Of a stretch of 64,000 nucleotides of DNA, positions 49,543 through 58,394 are shown piece by piece (position 1 is the first letter of the stretch; each line of letters opens with the position of its first letter). Below the pieces are notes generated by a model, which ran no database searches, was not told the DNA's origin, and saw only the letters and a list, made by a program, of their open reading frames with translations. The stretch comes from Nocardioides sp. (GTDB taxonomy: Bacteria; Actinomycetota; Actinomycetes; Propionibacteriales; Nocardioidaceae), in assembly GCF_014360585.1 (NCBI RefSeq), contig NZ_JACIXG010000008.1:1-64000 (forward strand), read 5' to 3'. The translations under genes and the position numbers were made by a program.

Positions 49543-51225
49543 TCACCGCAGCCACTCCCGAGCGCCGATCACCGCGGCCAGCTCGTCGGTCCGCTGATCG
49601 GTCCAGCCCGGCGGCGGCAGGATCGCCGCCCAGGCATGCACCGGTGCCGTACCGAACTGGTGGCCCTGACCGCTCGGCACCGAGTTGGCAGAGAACTGGT
49701 CGACGCCCAGCTGCAGCATCGTCACCCCGGGGATCCAGCGTACGTTCGGGGAGACGTCGCGCCCGCGCTCCTCCCCCAGCCAGTCCGGGCGCTCGAGCGC
49801 CACCGACGGCGTCCACCAGGTGATCGGGTCGTTCGCGTGCTGGAGGTAGCCGATCCGGGTGCCTTCCCAGGTCCCCGGACGCTGCCAGTCGTCGGGCCTG
49901 TCGGCGAACCGGACGATCTCGCCCTCGTCCAGGACCGGAAGCACCTGAGGGGTCCCCGGCTCGCGCTCCTCGGTGAACCGGTCCCAGAGCCGGTTGTCGG
50001 CGGTCGGGCCCACGAAGAGGGCGCCATCGGTGCGGGTGGCGAGGTCATGGTCGCCGCTGAACGCCGCCTCACCACCGAAGCTGCCCAGGCTCTCGCCGCT
50101 CACGACCAGCAGCGGACGATCGGCCTCAGGGATCTCCAGCCAGCGTCCGTAGATGGCGTCGAAGAGCGCCAGGCCGGCATCCTGCGCACGCTGCCGGTCC
50201 AGGATGAAGGACATCCAGCTCGGGAGGTAGGAGTACTGCAGGCTGACCGTCGCCGTGTCGCCACCCCACATGAACTCCAGCGCCTGGGCCTGGTTCTCGT
50301 TGACCCAGCCTCGACCGGTGCCGGTCACCACGTTGATCACCGCGCGATCGAAACCCCCGAGCGCGTCCAGCTCGGCCACCGCGGTCCTCGCCTCGTCGCG
50401 GATGTCGACGCCTTCAGGGCCGGCCCCGACGTACGCCCGAACCGGCTGTCGGGCAGGCTCCTGGGTGAACTCGCCGATGTCCGCCGCGGTCGGGGCGCTC
50501 GCGACGAAGACCCGCCCCTGGCGACCCAGCGCCTCCCACGCCTGGGACGAGGCCGGGCCGGCCGTGAGCTCGGGCGACGTCGGGGCGGGTACGCCGGTGC
50601 TGAACTCCTCGTTGATCGTCGCGAAGCTCGCATCGAGTGCTCCGAGCAGCCGGTTGCCGCCCACCCCGATCGCCAGCTGGTAGATCAGGACAGCGGCGAG
50701 CAGGCCGCCGATCACAGTGGACGGGGCAGCAGGAAGGAACCGGCCGACGAACCGGCCGAACGAGCTCCCGAGCGCCTTGCTCCCTCGCGACAGGCCGAGC
50801 AACAGCGCGAACAGGACCGCGGTGATCAGCACGCTGAGCACCAGATGCCCGACGCCGACCCGGTCGACACCGACCAGGTCGCGGACCTCGTTCTCCCAGC
50901 GCAGAGACAGCCCCAGCGCCACCAGGGTGCCGATGCCGCCGACGACGGCCAAGACCCGCCAGGCGATCACCCGCGCCCGGCCCGCCAAGCGCCCGCCGCA
51001 GCTGCGTACCAGCCAACCGGCCAAGGCGCCTGCGCCGTAGCCGGCAAGCATGCACAGCGCGGTGAGCAATGCCTGGAAGAGCGCGGTCCGCGGCATCAGT
51101 GACGGGGTCAGCGACGCCCACAGGAGCACGGCGGCACCGGCGGTCGCCGCGAACGGCGCTCGCAGCTGGCTGCGCAGTGCCTTGACCGCGCGGGCGACCC
51201 TCGGGCGCCAGATGTCGCTCACCAT
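49543..51225 (-). CDS. Membrane-anchored alpha/beta-hydrolase (Abhydrolase_9 type)
   Basis: A 560-residue protein. Residues ~1-185 contain about five helices (the Abhydrolase_9 N-terminal membrane domain). The C-terminal ~380 residues form an alpha/beta hydrolase with the nucleophile elbow GESLGSFGGE and preceding PLLVVSGES. Other blocks: VNVVTGTGRGWVNENQAQAL, LQYSYLPSWMSFI and LQHANDPITWWTP. The family is widespread in actinobacteria, substrate unknown, perhaps envelope lipids. The start may be ATG 51225 or GTG 51222. It ends 12 nt from the Asp23-like gene. Confidence 0.82.
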   Translation of the reverse strand: MVSDIWRPRVARAVKALRSQLRAPFAATAGAAVLLWASLTPSLMPRTALFQALLTALCMLAGYGAGALAGWLVRSCGGRLAGRARVIAWRVLAVVGGIGTLVALGLSLRWENEVRDLVGVDRVGVGHLVLSVLITAVLFALLLGLSRGSKALGSSFGRFVGRFLPAAPSTVIGGLLAAVLIYQLAIGVGGNRLLGALDASFATINEEFSTGVPAPTSPELTAGPASSQAWEALGRQGRVFVASAPTAADIGEFTQEPARQPVRAYVGAGPEGVDIRDEARTAVAELDALGGFDRAVINVVTGTGRGWVNENQAQALEFMWGGDTATVSLQYSYLPSWMSFILDRQRAQDAGLALFDAIYGRWLEIPEADRPLLVVSGESLGSFGGEAAFSGDHDLATRTDGALFVGPTADNRLWDRFTEEREPGTPQVLPVLDEGEIVRFADRPDDWQRPGTWEGTRIGYLQHANDPITWWTPSVALERPDWLGEERGRDVSPNVRWIPGVTMLQLGVDQFSANSVPSGQGHQFGTAPVHAWAAILPPPGWTDQRTDELAAVIGAREWLR

Positions 51226-51340
51226 CAAGATGCTAACGCTGCACTCGTGGGTCGGATCGTCTTTCCAGGCGAAAGCTCGTGCCGCACCTCGCGATGCACT
51301 TCTCCTCGGCGCCTGGGTCACCCACCATTGGTCACGGCAG

Positions 51341-51853
51341 CTATGCCAGGTCAGGTGGCGCGGGCTCGGTCGATGTTCCCGGCAGCGCCACCGTCCGGGA
51401 CCTGCTGCGCCGGCGCCACACGCCCCTCATGGCATAGGCGCACATGCTCACCGTTCCCAGGACGATCATGTGGACCCCAGCAGCCTGGGCCATGGTGACC
51501 GATGCGACTGCGCCCGGCGCCGCCACAGCCCAGTTTCGCACCTGCCGGCTCGCGGCCGAGCCGGTCGATGCCCACGTCGCGAAGTGCTCGCAGTTGTTCC
51601 TGAGCAGGTGGTAGCCGCTCATTCCGAGGTGAGACTCCGCGCGGCGGATGATCTCCTCGGTCGGCAGTCGGCTTCGGTACGTGCGGACGTACACGTCCCC
51701 GCCGTTGGCGAAGGATTCGAGCGAGGATCTCTCCACCCGCCGGCCGGTGGCCGCCGTGCCCGTGTAGTGGATGACGGTCCCGTCGCCACCATCGATGCCG
51801 TGGTGGGTGTAGTACCGAGTGCGGCGGACGAAGATGTGGTCACCGCGGGCCAC
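51341..51853 (-). CDS. LRAT/NlpC-type domain protein
   Basis: A 170-residue protein with a lecithin:retinol acyltransferase-like (NlpC/P60 superfamily) domain: GDHIFVRRTRYYTHHGIDGG, VIHYTG, and NNCEHFATWAS. The likely triad is Cys88 with His18 and His29. After it come one or two hydrophobic helices (about 110-140) and a basic tail RRRSRSR. Bacterial LRAT proteins may transfer acyl groups or cleave lipids or peptides. The protein probably sits on the membrane. Neighbouring GtrA suggests an envelope role (inference). Confidence 0.8.
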   Translation of the reverse strand: MARGDHIFVRRTRYYTHHGIDGGDGTVIHYTGTAATGRRVERSSLESFANGGDVYVRTYRSRLPTEEIIRRAESHLGMSGYHLLRNNCEHFATWASTGSAASRQVRNWAVAAPGAVASVTMAQAAGVHMIVLGTVSMCAYAMRGVWRRRSRSRTVALPGTSTEPAPPDLA

Positions 51854-51877
51854 GGGGCCACCTGCCTTCTCCGGTGA

Positions 51878-52405
51878 TCACGCTGGCGGCCGCCACGGCT
51901 CGCGAACCACGGGCTGATCGAACACGAACCGCCGGAACACCCAGAATCGCGTCGCGGTGCTGATCCCCAGCCCGATCACATTGGCCGAAACGTTGTCCGC
52001 GAGCGGGCTGGACAGCCCCAGAACGTAACGGCTGATCCACAGGCACACCACGGGGATGGCCATCGTGAGCGCACCGAGGACGAAGAACCTGACCACACCG
52101 GTCGTCTGATCACTCGCCTGACGTTCCCGGAAGGCCCACAGCCGAATCCCGACGTACGCCACCACTCCGGCGACGACGTTGGCCAGCACGTACGCGACGA
52201 TCGGATGGCTCCGCAGCGGAGCCGTCCCGAAGAGCAGGCCGTGCGCCAGCGCATTGAAACCCACGAACGACACTGCGGTCGCCAGACCGCCCACCGCGAG
52301 GAACCGGACCACCTCACCGAAGAGCCGGGACGCCTGGCTTCTCCAACTCGATGCGGCGGTCACCTCCGTGATGCTACCGACTCGGCAGCCCATTCTGGCT
52401 GCCAT
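51878..52405 (-). CDS. GtrA family membrane protein
   Basis: Up to 175 residues, with four membrane helices. The GtrA pattern: VVRFLAVGGLATAVSFVGFN at helix 1, and FRRFVFDQP after helix 4. Such proteins are proposed to flip or help transfer lipid-linked sugars. A start later than 52405 is possible because the first ~20 residues are not hydrophobic and no clear ribosome site is seen. No glycosyltransferase is adjacent. Confidence 0.82.
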   Translation of the reverse strand: MAARMGCRVGSITEVTAASSWRSQASRLFGEVVRFLAVGGLATAVSFVGFNALAHGLLFGTAPLRSHPIVAYVLANVVAGVVAYVGIRLWAFRERQASDQTTGVVRFFVLGALTMAIPVVCLWISRYVLGLSSPLADNVSANVIGLGISTATRFWVFRRFVFDQPVVREPWRPPA

Positions 52406-52558
52406 TTTTTACCAAAGGGCAGGCCGAATGAAGGATCAGTGCAAGCGAGCCATCAGTCGCCGGCGGGTCGTCGGAGTCAGACAACGCAAGAGGGTCGAAA
52501 ATCCCGCCCACCCCAATATCGGGTAGCTGAAAGAGAACTCCCGCAGCCCACCCGCACG

Positions 52559-52870
52559 GTGGAGGACAGCCCGGCATCGGACGTCGCCGTGGTGGACTCG
52601 CCTGCCTCTTCGGTCACGGTTGTCATCCCGGCTGTCTACGAGACCAAGACCAACGAGTCGGAGAAGTGCGCGGCGGTCGTCAAGGACGCCAGCACCAAGA
52701 CCGCCAGCACCACGGCCGCCTCCGAGGTCCCGAACCGGATCGATGCCGGTCTTGCTGGGAACCTGCCGAACACGGGCGGTCCGAACGGAGCGCTCCTCGC
52801 CCTCGGCGGGCTGCTCGCCGGCATCGGGGGCACCGGGGCCTTCCTGGCCCGTCGCAGGAAGAACGCCTGA
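52559..52870 (+). pseudogene. LPXTG-anchored surface protein, truncated or lacking its start
   Basis: The frame ends with a sortase signal: LPNTGG, a hydrophobic helix (ALLALGGLLAGIGGTGAFLA) and RRRKNA tail. Before this is a Ser/Thr/Val-rich stretch. No signal peptide is found: the frame is open upstream only through overlap with the GtrA gene on the other strand, and the first usable start near here is GTG 52559 without a clear ribosome site. So it appears to be the C-terminal part of a cell-wall protein that lost its N-terminus. No sortase gene is in the window. Confidence 0.5.
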
Positions 52871-52899
52871 CACAGGTGGCACAGGTGTCCAGGTCGCGC

Positions 52900-52929
52900 C
52901 CCGGGCGAACGAATTTTCGTTCGCCCGGG
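52900..52929. terminator. Perfect 14-bp hairpin
   Basis: CCCGGGCGAACGAA (52900-52913) is exactly inverted at 52916-52929 with a TT loop. It lies between the LPXTG frame and the convergent POT transporter gene, and can end both transcripts. Confidence 0.75.
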
Positions 52930-52960
52930 ACACTCCTTCGGGCGCGTACGCCGCAGAGAC

Positions 52961-54430
52961 TCAGTGGACGCCGGCCATCAGCCGCCGGATGGGCCGATTG
53001 CCGATGAGCAGAAGGACACCGACGACCACGGAGGCGAGTCCGACCCACCAGAAGAATCCGCTGTCGTCGTTGACGTGGTAGTACGCGGCCAGCCGTCCCG
53101 ACATCGCGGTCCCGAGGGCGATCGAGAGGAAGAAGAGCGCCATCATCTGGGTCCGGAAGCGCTGCGGGGCGAGCTTGGTGGCCAAGGAGAGGCCGACCGG
53201 GGAGAGCAGAAGCTCGGCGAGGGTGAAGAGCAGCAGGATGAACGCCAGGCCGACCAGCGGCACCGAGTGCGCGCCACCCGGCATCAGCAGGAACACCCAG
53301 AACGCGATGCCCATCAGGATGGTGCCGATCGCGAACTTCACCGGTGTCGAGGGCTGACGCGGGCCGAGCTTGGTCCACACGGCCGCGAAGACGCCGGAGA
53401 GCAAGATGATGAAGACCGGGTTGATCGAGTTCACCCACGAGACCGGCATCTCCCAGCCGAAGATGTCTCGGTCCAGGCGCTGGTCGGAGTAGACCACCAT
53501 CACGGTGAACTGCTGCTGGTAGAGCGACCAGAAGACCGCGGAGGCGATGAAGAGGGGAACCATCGCCCACACCCGGCTCCGCTCGATGGCGGTGACCTGG
53601 CGGCTGAGCAGGATGACCGTGAAGAGCAGGACCGCGGCGACGACCGCGATGCCGATCACGATGTTGGCCAGTCGCGGAGCGGTGATGACGCCGGTCAGGC
53701 AGAGCACCACGATCACCGTCACGGCGCCGACGGCGATGGCGATCCAACGGCCGCGCTCCGAGGCCGGGAGCGGGTTGGGCACGACGCGGCTCTCGGCGGG
53801 AAGTCTGCTGCGACCCATCGAGTACTGCACCAGACCGAGGATCATGCCGATCGCGGCCAGCCCGAACCCGAAGTGGAAGCCCCACGACTTCTGCAGCAGC
53901 CCGGTCAGCAGCGGACCGACCAGCGCACCCAGGTTGATGCCCAGGTAGAAGAGGGAGAAGCCGGCGTCGCGACGCTCGTCGTCGGGGGCGTACAGCGTGC
54001 CGACCAGGGAGGAGGCATTCGCCTTCACCCCGCCCGAGCCGAGCGCGATCAGCACCAGGCCGACGCCGACACCGGCGATCCCGGGGATCAGGGCGAGGCC
54101 GAGGTGACCGAAGACGACCAGCCAGGCCGAGTAGAAGAGCGTACGCTCCGCGCCGATCAGACGGTCGGCGATCCAGGCCGCGATGATCGTGGAGAGGTAG
54201 ACCGAACCGCCGTACGCACCGACGATCCCGAGCGCCACCGTCTCACTGATCCCGAGACCACCCTCGGCCGCGGAGTAGTAGAGGTAGATCGCCAGGATGC
54301 CCTGCATGCCGTAGAAGCTGAACCGCTCCCACAGCTCGACGCCGAACAGGTTGGCCAGTACGCGTGGCTGGCCCAGGAAAGACCGGTCGCTGGGATCGTC
54401 CGCGACGGCCTCACTTTTCGGTTGAATCAT
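52961..54430 (-). CDS. POT/PTR2 family proton-coupled peptide transporter
   Basis: A 489-residue transporter with 12-14 helices. Hallmarks: LANLFGVELWERFSFYGMQG (ExxER/K and FYGM) in helix 1, GSGGVKANASSLVG, FYLGINLGALVGPLL (the FYxxINxG signature) and SPVGLSLATKLAP near the C-terminus. It imports di- and tripeptides with protons. The ATG at 54430 has GAGGGA directly before it. It is downstream of the XRE-cupin gene in the same direction, 121 nt away. Confidence 0.93.
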   Translation of the reverse strand: MIQPKSEAVADDPSDRSFLGQPRVLANLFGVELWERFSFYGMQGILAIYLYYSAAEGGLGISETVALGIVGAYGGSVYLSTIIAAWIADRLIGAERTLFYSAWLVVFGHLGLALIPGIAGVGVGLVLIALGSGGVKANASSLVGTLYAPDDERRDAGFSLFYLGINLGALVGPLLTGLLQKSWGFHFGFGLAAIGMILGLVQYSMGRSRLPAESRVVPNPLPASERGRWIAIAVGAVTVIVVLCLTGVITAPRLANIVIGIAVVAAVLLFTVILLSRQVTAIERSRVWAMVPLFIASAVFWSLYQQQFTVMVVYSDQRLDRDIFGWEMPVSWVNSINPVFIILLSGVFAAVWTKLGPRQPSTPVKFAIGTILMGIAFWVFLLMPGGAHSVPLVGLAFILLLFTLAELLLSPVGLSLATKLAPQRFRTQMMALFFLSIALGTAMSGRLAAYYHVNDDSGFFWWVGLASVVVGVLLLIGNRPIRRLMAGVH

Positions 54431-54551
54431 TCCCTCAGGTTCACAAGGTTGTCGTTTGTCATCCAAATCGCGAGCAACTGGATCGCGAGTCCTGTGACAA
54501 TTGCCACGCGACCAAGGCGTTGAGGCAACAGGTTGCTGACGCCCGCAGCGT

Positions 54552-55148
54552 CTAGCGCGAGCTGGGTGCTTTGGGCGCGGCCCGGACGTGCGCGCGTTCG
54601 CCCTGCTTGCCGACCAGGCTGAGATATTCGACCGGCCCCGAGCTGGTGGCTGCGAACCAGTGCGGCGTACGCGTGTCGAACTCCGCTGCCTCGCCCGGCT
54701 CGAGGATGAGGTCGTGCTCGCCGAGCACGAGCCGCAGCCTGCCGTTGAGGACGTACACCCAGTCGTACCCCTCGTGAGTGCGCAGGTCCGGCTCGGCATC
54801 GTCGCGGCCGGCGGGAAGGACGAACTTGTACGCCTGAATACCGCCCGGCCTGCGGGTCAGGGGCAGGATCGTGGAGCCGTCCGCACACGGGATGGCTCGC
54901 AGGTTGATGCGCGGGTTCCCGGTGGGCGGCGCGTCTACGAGCTCGTCGAGAGTGACGCCGTGGGCACGCGCCAGAGGAAGTAGCTGCTCCAAGGTGGGGC
55001 GGCGCAGACCTGCCTCGAGCCGGGACAGCGTGCTGGTCGAGATCCCGGTCTCCTCGGACAGGTCACTGAGGGTGATCCCGCGACGTTGGCGGAGGCGCTT
55101 GAGTCGTGGTCCCACTGCGTCGAGGGTGCGATCGGGCGAGTGATCCAT
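54552..55148 (-). CDS. XRE family regulator with cupin domain
   Basis: A 198-residue regulator from the ATG at 55148 (an ATG at 55193 would add 15 residues; neither has a clear ribosome site). HTH: RLKRLRQRRGITLSDLSEET, then ISTSTLSRLEAGLRRPTLEQ. A cupin barrel follows (~105-185): YDWVYVLNGRLRLVLGEHD, LEPGEAAEFDTRTPHWF. It binds a small ligand and probably represses the divergent DHA2 exporter. It may also control the peptide transporter downstream. Confidence 0.88.
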   Translation of the reverse strand: MDHSPDRTLDAVGPRLKRLRQRRGITLSDLSEETGISTSTLSRLEAGLRRPTLEQLLPLARAHGVTLDELVDAPPTGNPRINLRAIPCADGSTILPLTRRPGGIQAYKFVLPAGRDDAEPDLRTHEGYDWVYVLNGRLRLVLGEHDLILEPGEAAEFDTRTPHWFAATSSGPVEYLSLVGKQGERAHVRAAPKAPSSR

Positions 55149-55301
55149 GTCGGCCAGTTTGCCATTCAGCAACAACGTTTGCGAATCCGCCATCTCGTGA
55201 GCACCATCGACTCACGTGGCCGTCGAACGACGGCCGCGGTCCTTCTCCGGGTCGCGGCGCCACTTCGTCCTGCCGCTGTGCAGGCTGTGAAAGGAACTCC
55301 A

Positions 55302-56894
55302 TTGAGCACGAACCCACCTGTTTCCGGTGTCAGCCGCGACGACCCAGTCGACGCGGGAGGCTCGGCCATCCACGACGCCCGGCAGCGCCGCGCGATCTTG
55401 ATCGCGGTCTGCATCGCGTTGATGGCCGTGATCGCCTCGGTCACCGGCCTCAACGTCGCCCAGCCCGAGCTCGCCGTCGAGTTCGACGCCTCGCAGAGCA
55501 CTGTCCTGTGGTTCATCAACCTCTACACGATCAGCCTCGCCGCGCTCCTGCTGCCGTTGGGCGCGCTCGGCGACCGGATCGGCCGCAAACCCGTGCTGCT
55601 CGCGGGACTGACTGTCTTCGGTGCCGCGAACGTGGCGGCAGGGCTGGCCAACTCCTCGGAGATGTTGCTCGCCTCCCGCTTCGCCTCCGGTGTCGGCGCA
55701 GCCATGATCATGCCGGTCACCCTGGCGGTGATCACCTCGACCTTCCCCGATGAGGAACGCGCCAAAGGCATCGGCGTGTGGACCGGCGTCGCCGGCGGTG
55801 GCGGCATCCTCGGCATGTACCTGTCCGCCCTGCTCGTCGACGTCGCCACCTGGCGGTGGCTCTTCATGCTGCCGATCGCGCTCGTCCTGGTTGCGGTCGC
55901 AATGACTCTGCGCTCGGTGCCCAACTCACGCGAGCACACCGCGCACCGGTTCGACACGATCGGCTCGGCCACCTCCGTCCTCGCCGTCCTCGGGCTGATC
56001 TTCGCGCTCCACGAGGGTCCGGTACACGGCTGGACCCAGCCCGCGACCATGATCGGGCTGGTCGGTGGCATCCTCGCCGCGGTCGCCTTCGTCGTCTGGG
56101 AGCTGCGCCAGACGGCGCCTCTGCTCGACGTCCGGCTCTTCGGTGAGCGAGGCCTGGCCGGCGGATCGCTCACACTGCTGGTGGTCTTCGGGGTGCAGGC
56201 TGGGATCTTCGTCGTGCTCTTCCCGTTCCTTCAAGCCGTGCTGGGGTGGTCCGCGCTGCGGGCCACGTTGGCGATGATGCCGATGGCGTTGCTGATGATG
56301 CTCGCCTCCGGGCTCGCCCCGAAGGTCGCCGCCCGCGTCGGAGCACGAGCCACAACGGCTACCGGCATCTTTCTCGCCGGCGCCGGACTCGCCCTCATGG
56401 CCGGCCTGGTCTCCGTCGAGGGCGGCTACCTCGCGGTCCTGCCGGGCATGCTCTCCATGGGTATTGGCATGGGCCTGTCCATGACGCCCTCCACGGAGGC
56501 GATCACCAGCTCACTGCCCCGCGAGCGCCAAGGGGTCGCGTCCGCACTCAACGACGTCACCCGCGAGTTCGGCACCGCCCTGGGAATCGCCCTCCTCGGA
56601 GCCATCCTGTCCGCTGGCTACAAGAGCGCGATCGACGATCGTCTTGATGGCGTCCCGAACGACGTCGCGGACACAGCACGCGAGGGCATCGCGAACGCCG
56701 TCGCCGCAGCAGACGGCGCCGGCCCCCAGGCCGGAGCGCTGGTCCGGGTCGCACAGGAGTCGTTCGTCGACGGCTGGCAAAACGCCATGTGGGCAGGCGC
56801 CGCGGTGATGGCCGTCCTGTTCGTCTACATCCTTGCTCGTGGCCCGCAGGATGCCCGCAAGCCGGCAGACGCTGTCACCGAGGCTCATCGATGA
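55302..56894 (+). CDS. DHA2 (14-TMS) MFS drug exporter
   Basis: A 530-residue EmrB/QacA-type exporter with 14 predicted helices. VTGLNVAQPELAVEFDASQS is the DHA2 helix-1 and motif D region; LGALGDRIGRKPVLLAG is motif A; GVGAAMIMPVTLAVITSTFP is motif C-like. I chose the TTG at 55302 with AAAGGA 6 nt upstream; the frame continues upstream over the regulator gene. The pairing with a divergent cupin regulator suggests inducible export of a toxic compound. Confidence 0.88.
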   Translation: MSTNPPVSGVSRDDPVDAGGSAIHDARQRRAILIAVCIALMAVIASVTGLNVAQPELAVEFDASQSTVLWFINLYTISLAALLLPLGALGDRIGRKPVLLAGLTVFGAANVAAGLANSSEMLLASRFASGVGAAMIMPVTLAVITSTFPDEERAKGIGVWTGVAGGGGILGMYLSALLVDVATWRWLFMLPIALVLVAVAMTLRSVPNSREHTAHRFDTIGSATSVLAVLGLIFALHEGPVHGWTQPATMIGLVGGILAAVAFVVWELRQTAPLLDVRLFGERGLAGGSLTLLVVFGVQAGIFVVLFPFLQAVLGWSALRATLAMMPMALLMMLASGLAPKVAARVGARATTATGIFLAGAGLALMAGLVSVEGGYLAVLPGMLSMGIGMGLSMTPSTEAITSSLPRERQGVASALNDVTREFGTALGIALLGAILSAGYKSAIDDRLDGVPNDVADTAREGIANAVAAADGAGPQAGALVRVAQESFVDGWQNAMWAGAAVMAVLFVYILARGPQDARKPADAVTEAHR

Positions 56895-56942
56895 CCCATG
56901 CCCCGGCCCGTCGAGTCGCAGTCTCGATCCGCCTGACGGCGG

Positions 56943-57326
56943 CTACGACGGTCGGGGCAACAGGTCGGCGTCGCGATGCTCGACCAGCTCGGGCTGCTCG
57001 CGGGCGATGCGGCCGATCCCCCATTGACCGAGCGGCTCGAGCGCGGCATTGAGACTGCGGCCGTGCTCGGTCAGCGAGTACTCCACCCGCGGGGGCACCT
57101 CGGCGTACACCTCCCGGTGCACGAGCCCGTCCTGCTCCATCTCGCGCAGGTGCTGGGTCAGCATCTTCTCGCTGACGCCGGGCAGGCCACGCCGCAGCTC
57201 GGCGAAGCGGCGTACGTCGTGCTCGTCGAGCTCCCACAGGATCAGCCCCTTCCACTTGCCGCTGACCACGTCGAGCGCTGCGTCGATGCCGCAGATGTAG
57301 GGACCGTTTCGGGCCTGCTTCGTCAC
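56943..57326 (-). CDS. HxlR family transcriptional regulator
   Basis: A 127-residue winged-helix regulator: AALDVVSGKWKGLILWELDE, RFAELRRGLPGVSEKMLTQH, and DGLVHREVYAEVPPRVEYSL. The cysteine of PYICGIDAAL near the start may be redox-sensitive, as in other HxlR proteins. The GTG at 57326 has GAGGAG 7 nt upstream. It is divergent from the reductase gene and shares with it a 120-nt region holding a TACCC-type palindrome. Confidence 0.88.
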   Translation of the reverse strand: MTKQARNGPYICGIDAALDVVSGKWKGLILWELDEHDVRRFAELRRGLPGVSEKMLTQHLREMEQDGLVHREVYAEVPPRVEYSLTEHGRSLNAALEPLGQWGIGRIAREQPELVEHRDADLLPRPS

Positions 57327-57354
57327 GGGGTTGCTCCTCACGAACCTTTTGGTA

Positions 57355-57379
57355 AGTACCCCAGTTATTAGTGGGTACT
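57355..57379. promoter_or_regulatory. Probable HxlR operator
   Basis: AGTACCC (57355-57361) is inverted as GGGTACT (57373-57379) around an AT-rich 11-nt centre, in the divergent promoter between the HxlR gene and the reductase gene. HxlR regulators generally bind such sites next to their own gene. Confidence 0.55.
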
Positions 57380-57446
57380 CCCGCAACTCTACGCAAAGGC
57401 CGAGGATGGTGCGTACCGATCGAGAACGAGACGAGAGAAGTCCACC

Positions 57447-58337
57447 ATGAATCAATCCCGCTCCGCCGTCACCCTCATCGGCCTCGGCCCGATGGGACAG
57501 GCCATGGTCCACAGCCTCCTCGCGGCCGGGCATCAGGTGACCGTTTGGAACCGGACGACCTCGCGTGCCGACGAGGTCGTCGCCGCCGGCGCGCAGCTGG
57601 CCGACTCGCCCGCCAAGGCGGTCGCGGCGAGCGACCTGGTCATCCTCAGCCTGACCGACTACCAGGCGATGTACGACGTGCTCGGCTCCGCCACCGACGA
57701 GCTGAAGGGGCGCACCGTCGTCAACCTCAGCTCCGAGTCGCCTGAGGGGACGCGTCGGGGGGCGGAGTGGGCGGCCTCGCACGGCGCGCAGTTCCTGACC
57801 GGGGGCGTGATGATCCCGGCACCGATGGTCGGCACACCCGATGCGTTCGTCTACGTCAGCGGCTCGGCCGACGCGCTCTCGCCGCACGAGGATGTGCTGG
57901 CTCGCATCGGGGAGGTCCGCTACCTGGGCGAGGACCCCGGGCTGGCTCAGCTGATGTACCAGGCGCACCTGGACGTCTTCCTGACCTCCCTCTCGTCGCT
58001 GCTCCACGCCGTCGCGCTGCTCGAGACGGGCGGCATCAAGCCGTCCGCGGCCATCCCGGAGCTGATGCAGACCCTCGCCGGCATCCCGCCGATGCTGGCT
58101 GTCGGCGAGGACTTCGGCGCCCAGCTCGAAGCCGGCGAGCACCCCGGCCACCTGAGCACCGTCACGATGATGGGCGCCACCGCCGACCACCTCGTCGAGG
58201 CCAGCGAGGCGGCCGGTATCGACACCGACCTCCCCCGCGCCGTCCAGGCCCACTACTCCTGGGCCCGCTCCCGTGGCTACGGCGGGGAGAACTGGTCCCG
58301 GATCATCGACGCCATCCGCCCGTACGCCCGAGGGTGA
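57447..58337 (+). CDS. NAD(P)-dependent reductase, beta-hydroxyacid dehydrogenase / imine reductase-like
   Basis: A 296-residue protein. TLIGLGPMGQAMVHSLLAAG is the NADP loop; VTVWNRTTSRADEV has the NRT phosphate-binding motif; NLSSESPEGTRRGAEWAAS and FLTGGVMIPAPMVGTPDAFV follow. The catalytic lysine of hydroxyisobutyrate dehydrogenases is not at the usual place (LAQLMYQAHLDVFL), which is typical of imine reductase (IRED) type members. Probably regulated by the divergent HxlR protein. Substrate unknown. Confidence 0.85.
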   Translation: MNQSRSAVTLIGLGPMGQAMVHSLLAAGHQVTVWNRTTSRADEVVAAGAQLADSPAKAVAASDLVILSLTDYQAMYDVLGSATDELKGRTVVNLSSESPEGTRRGAEWAASHGAQFLTGGVMIPAPMVGTPDAFVYVSGSADALSPHEDVLARIGEVRYLGEDPGLAQLMYQAHLDVFLTSLSSLLHAVALLETGGIKPSAAIPELMQTLAGIPPMLAVGEDFGAQLEAGEHPGHLSTVTMMGATADHLVEASEAAGIDTDLPRAVQAHYSWARSRGYGGENWSRIIDAIRPYARG

Positions 58338-58394
58338 CCTGCCGTGAGGGGGGCCTCCCGCAAGGAGGCCGCCTCCGTCCCGACCGAGCAGCAG

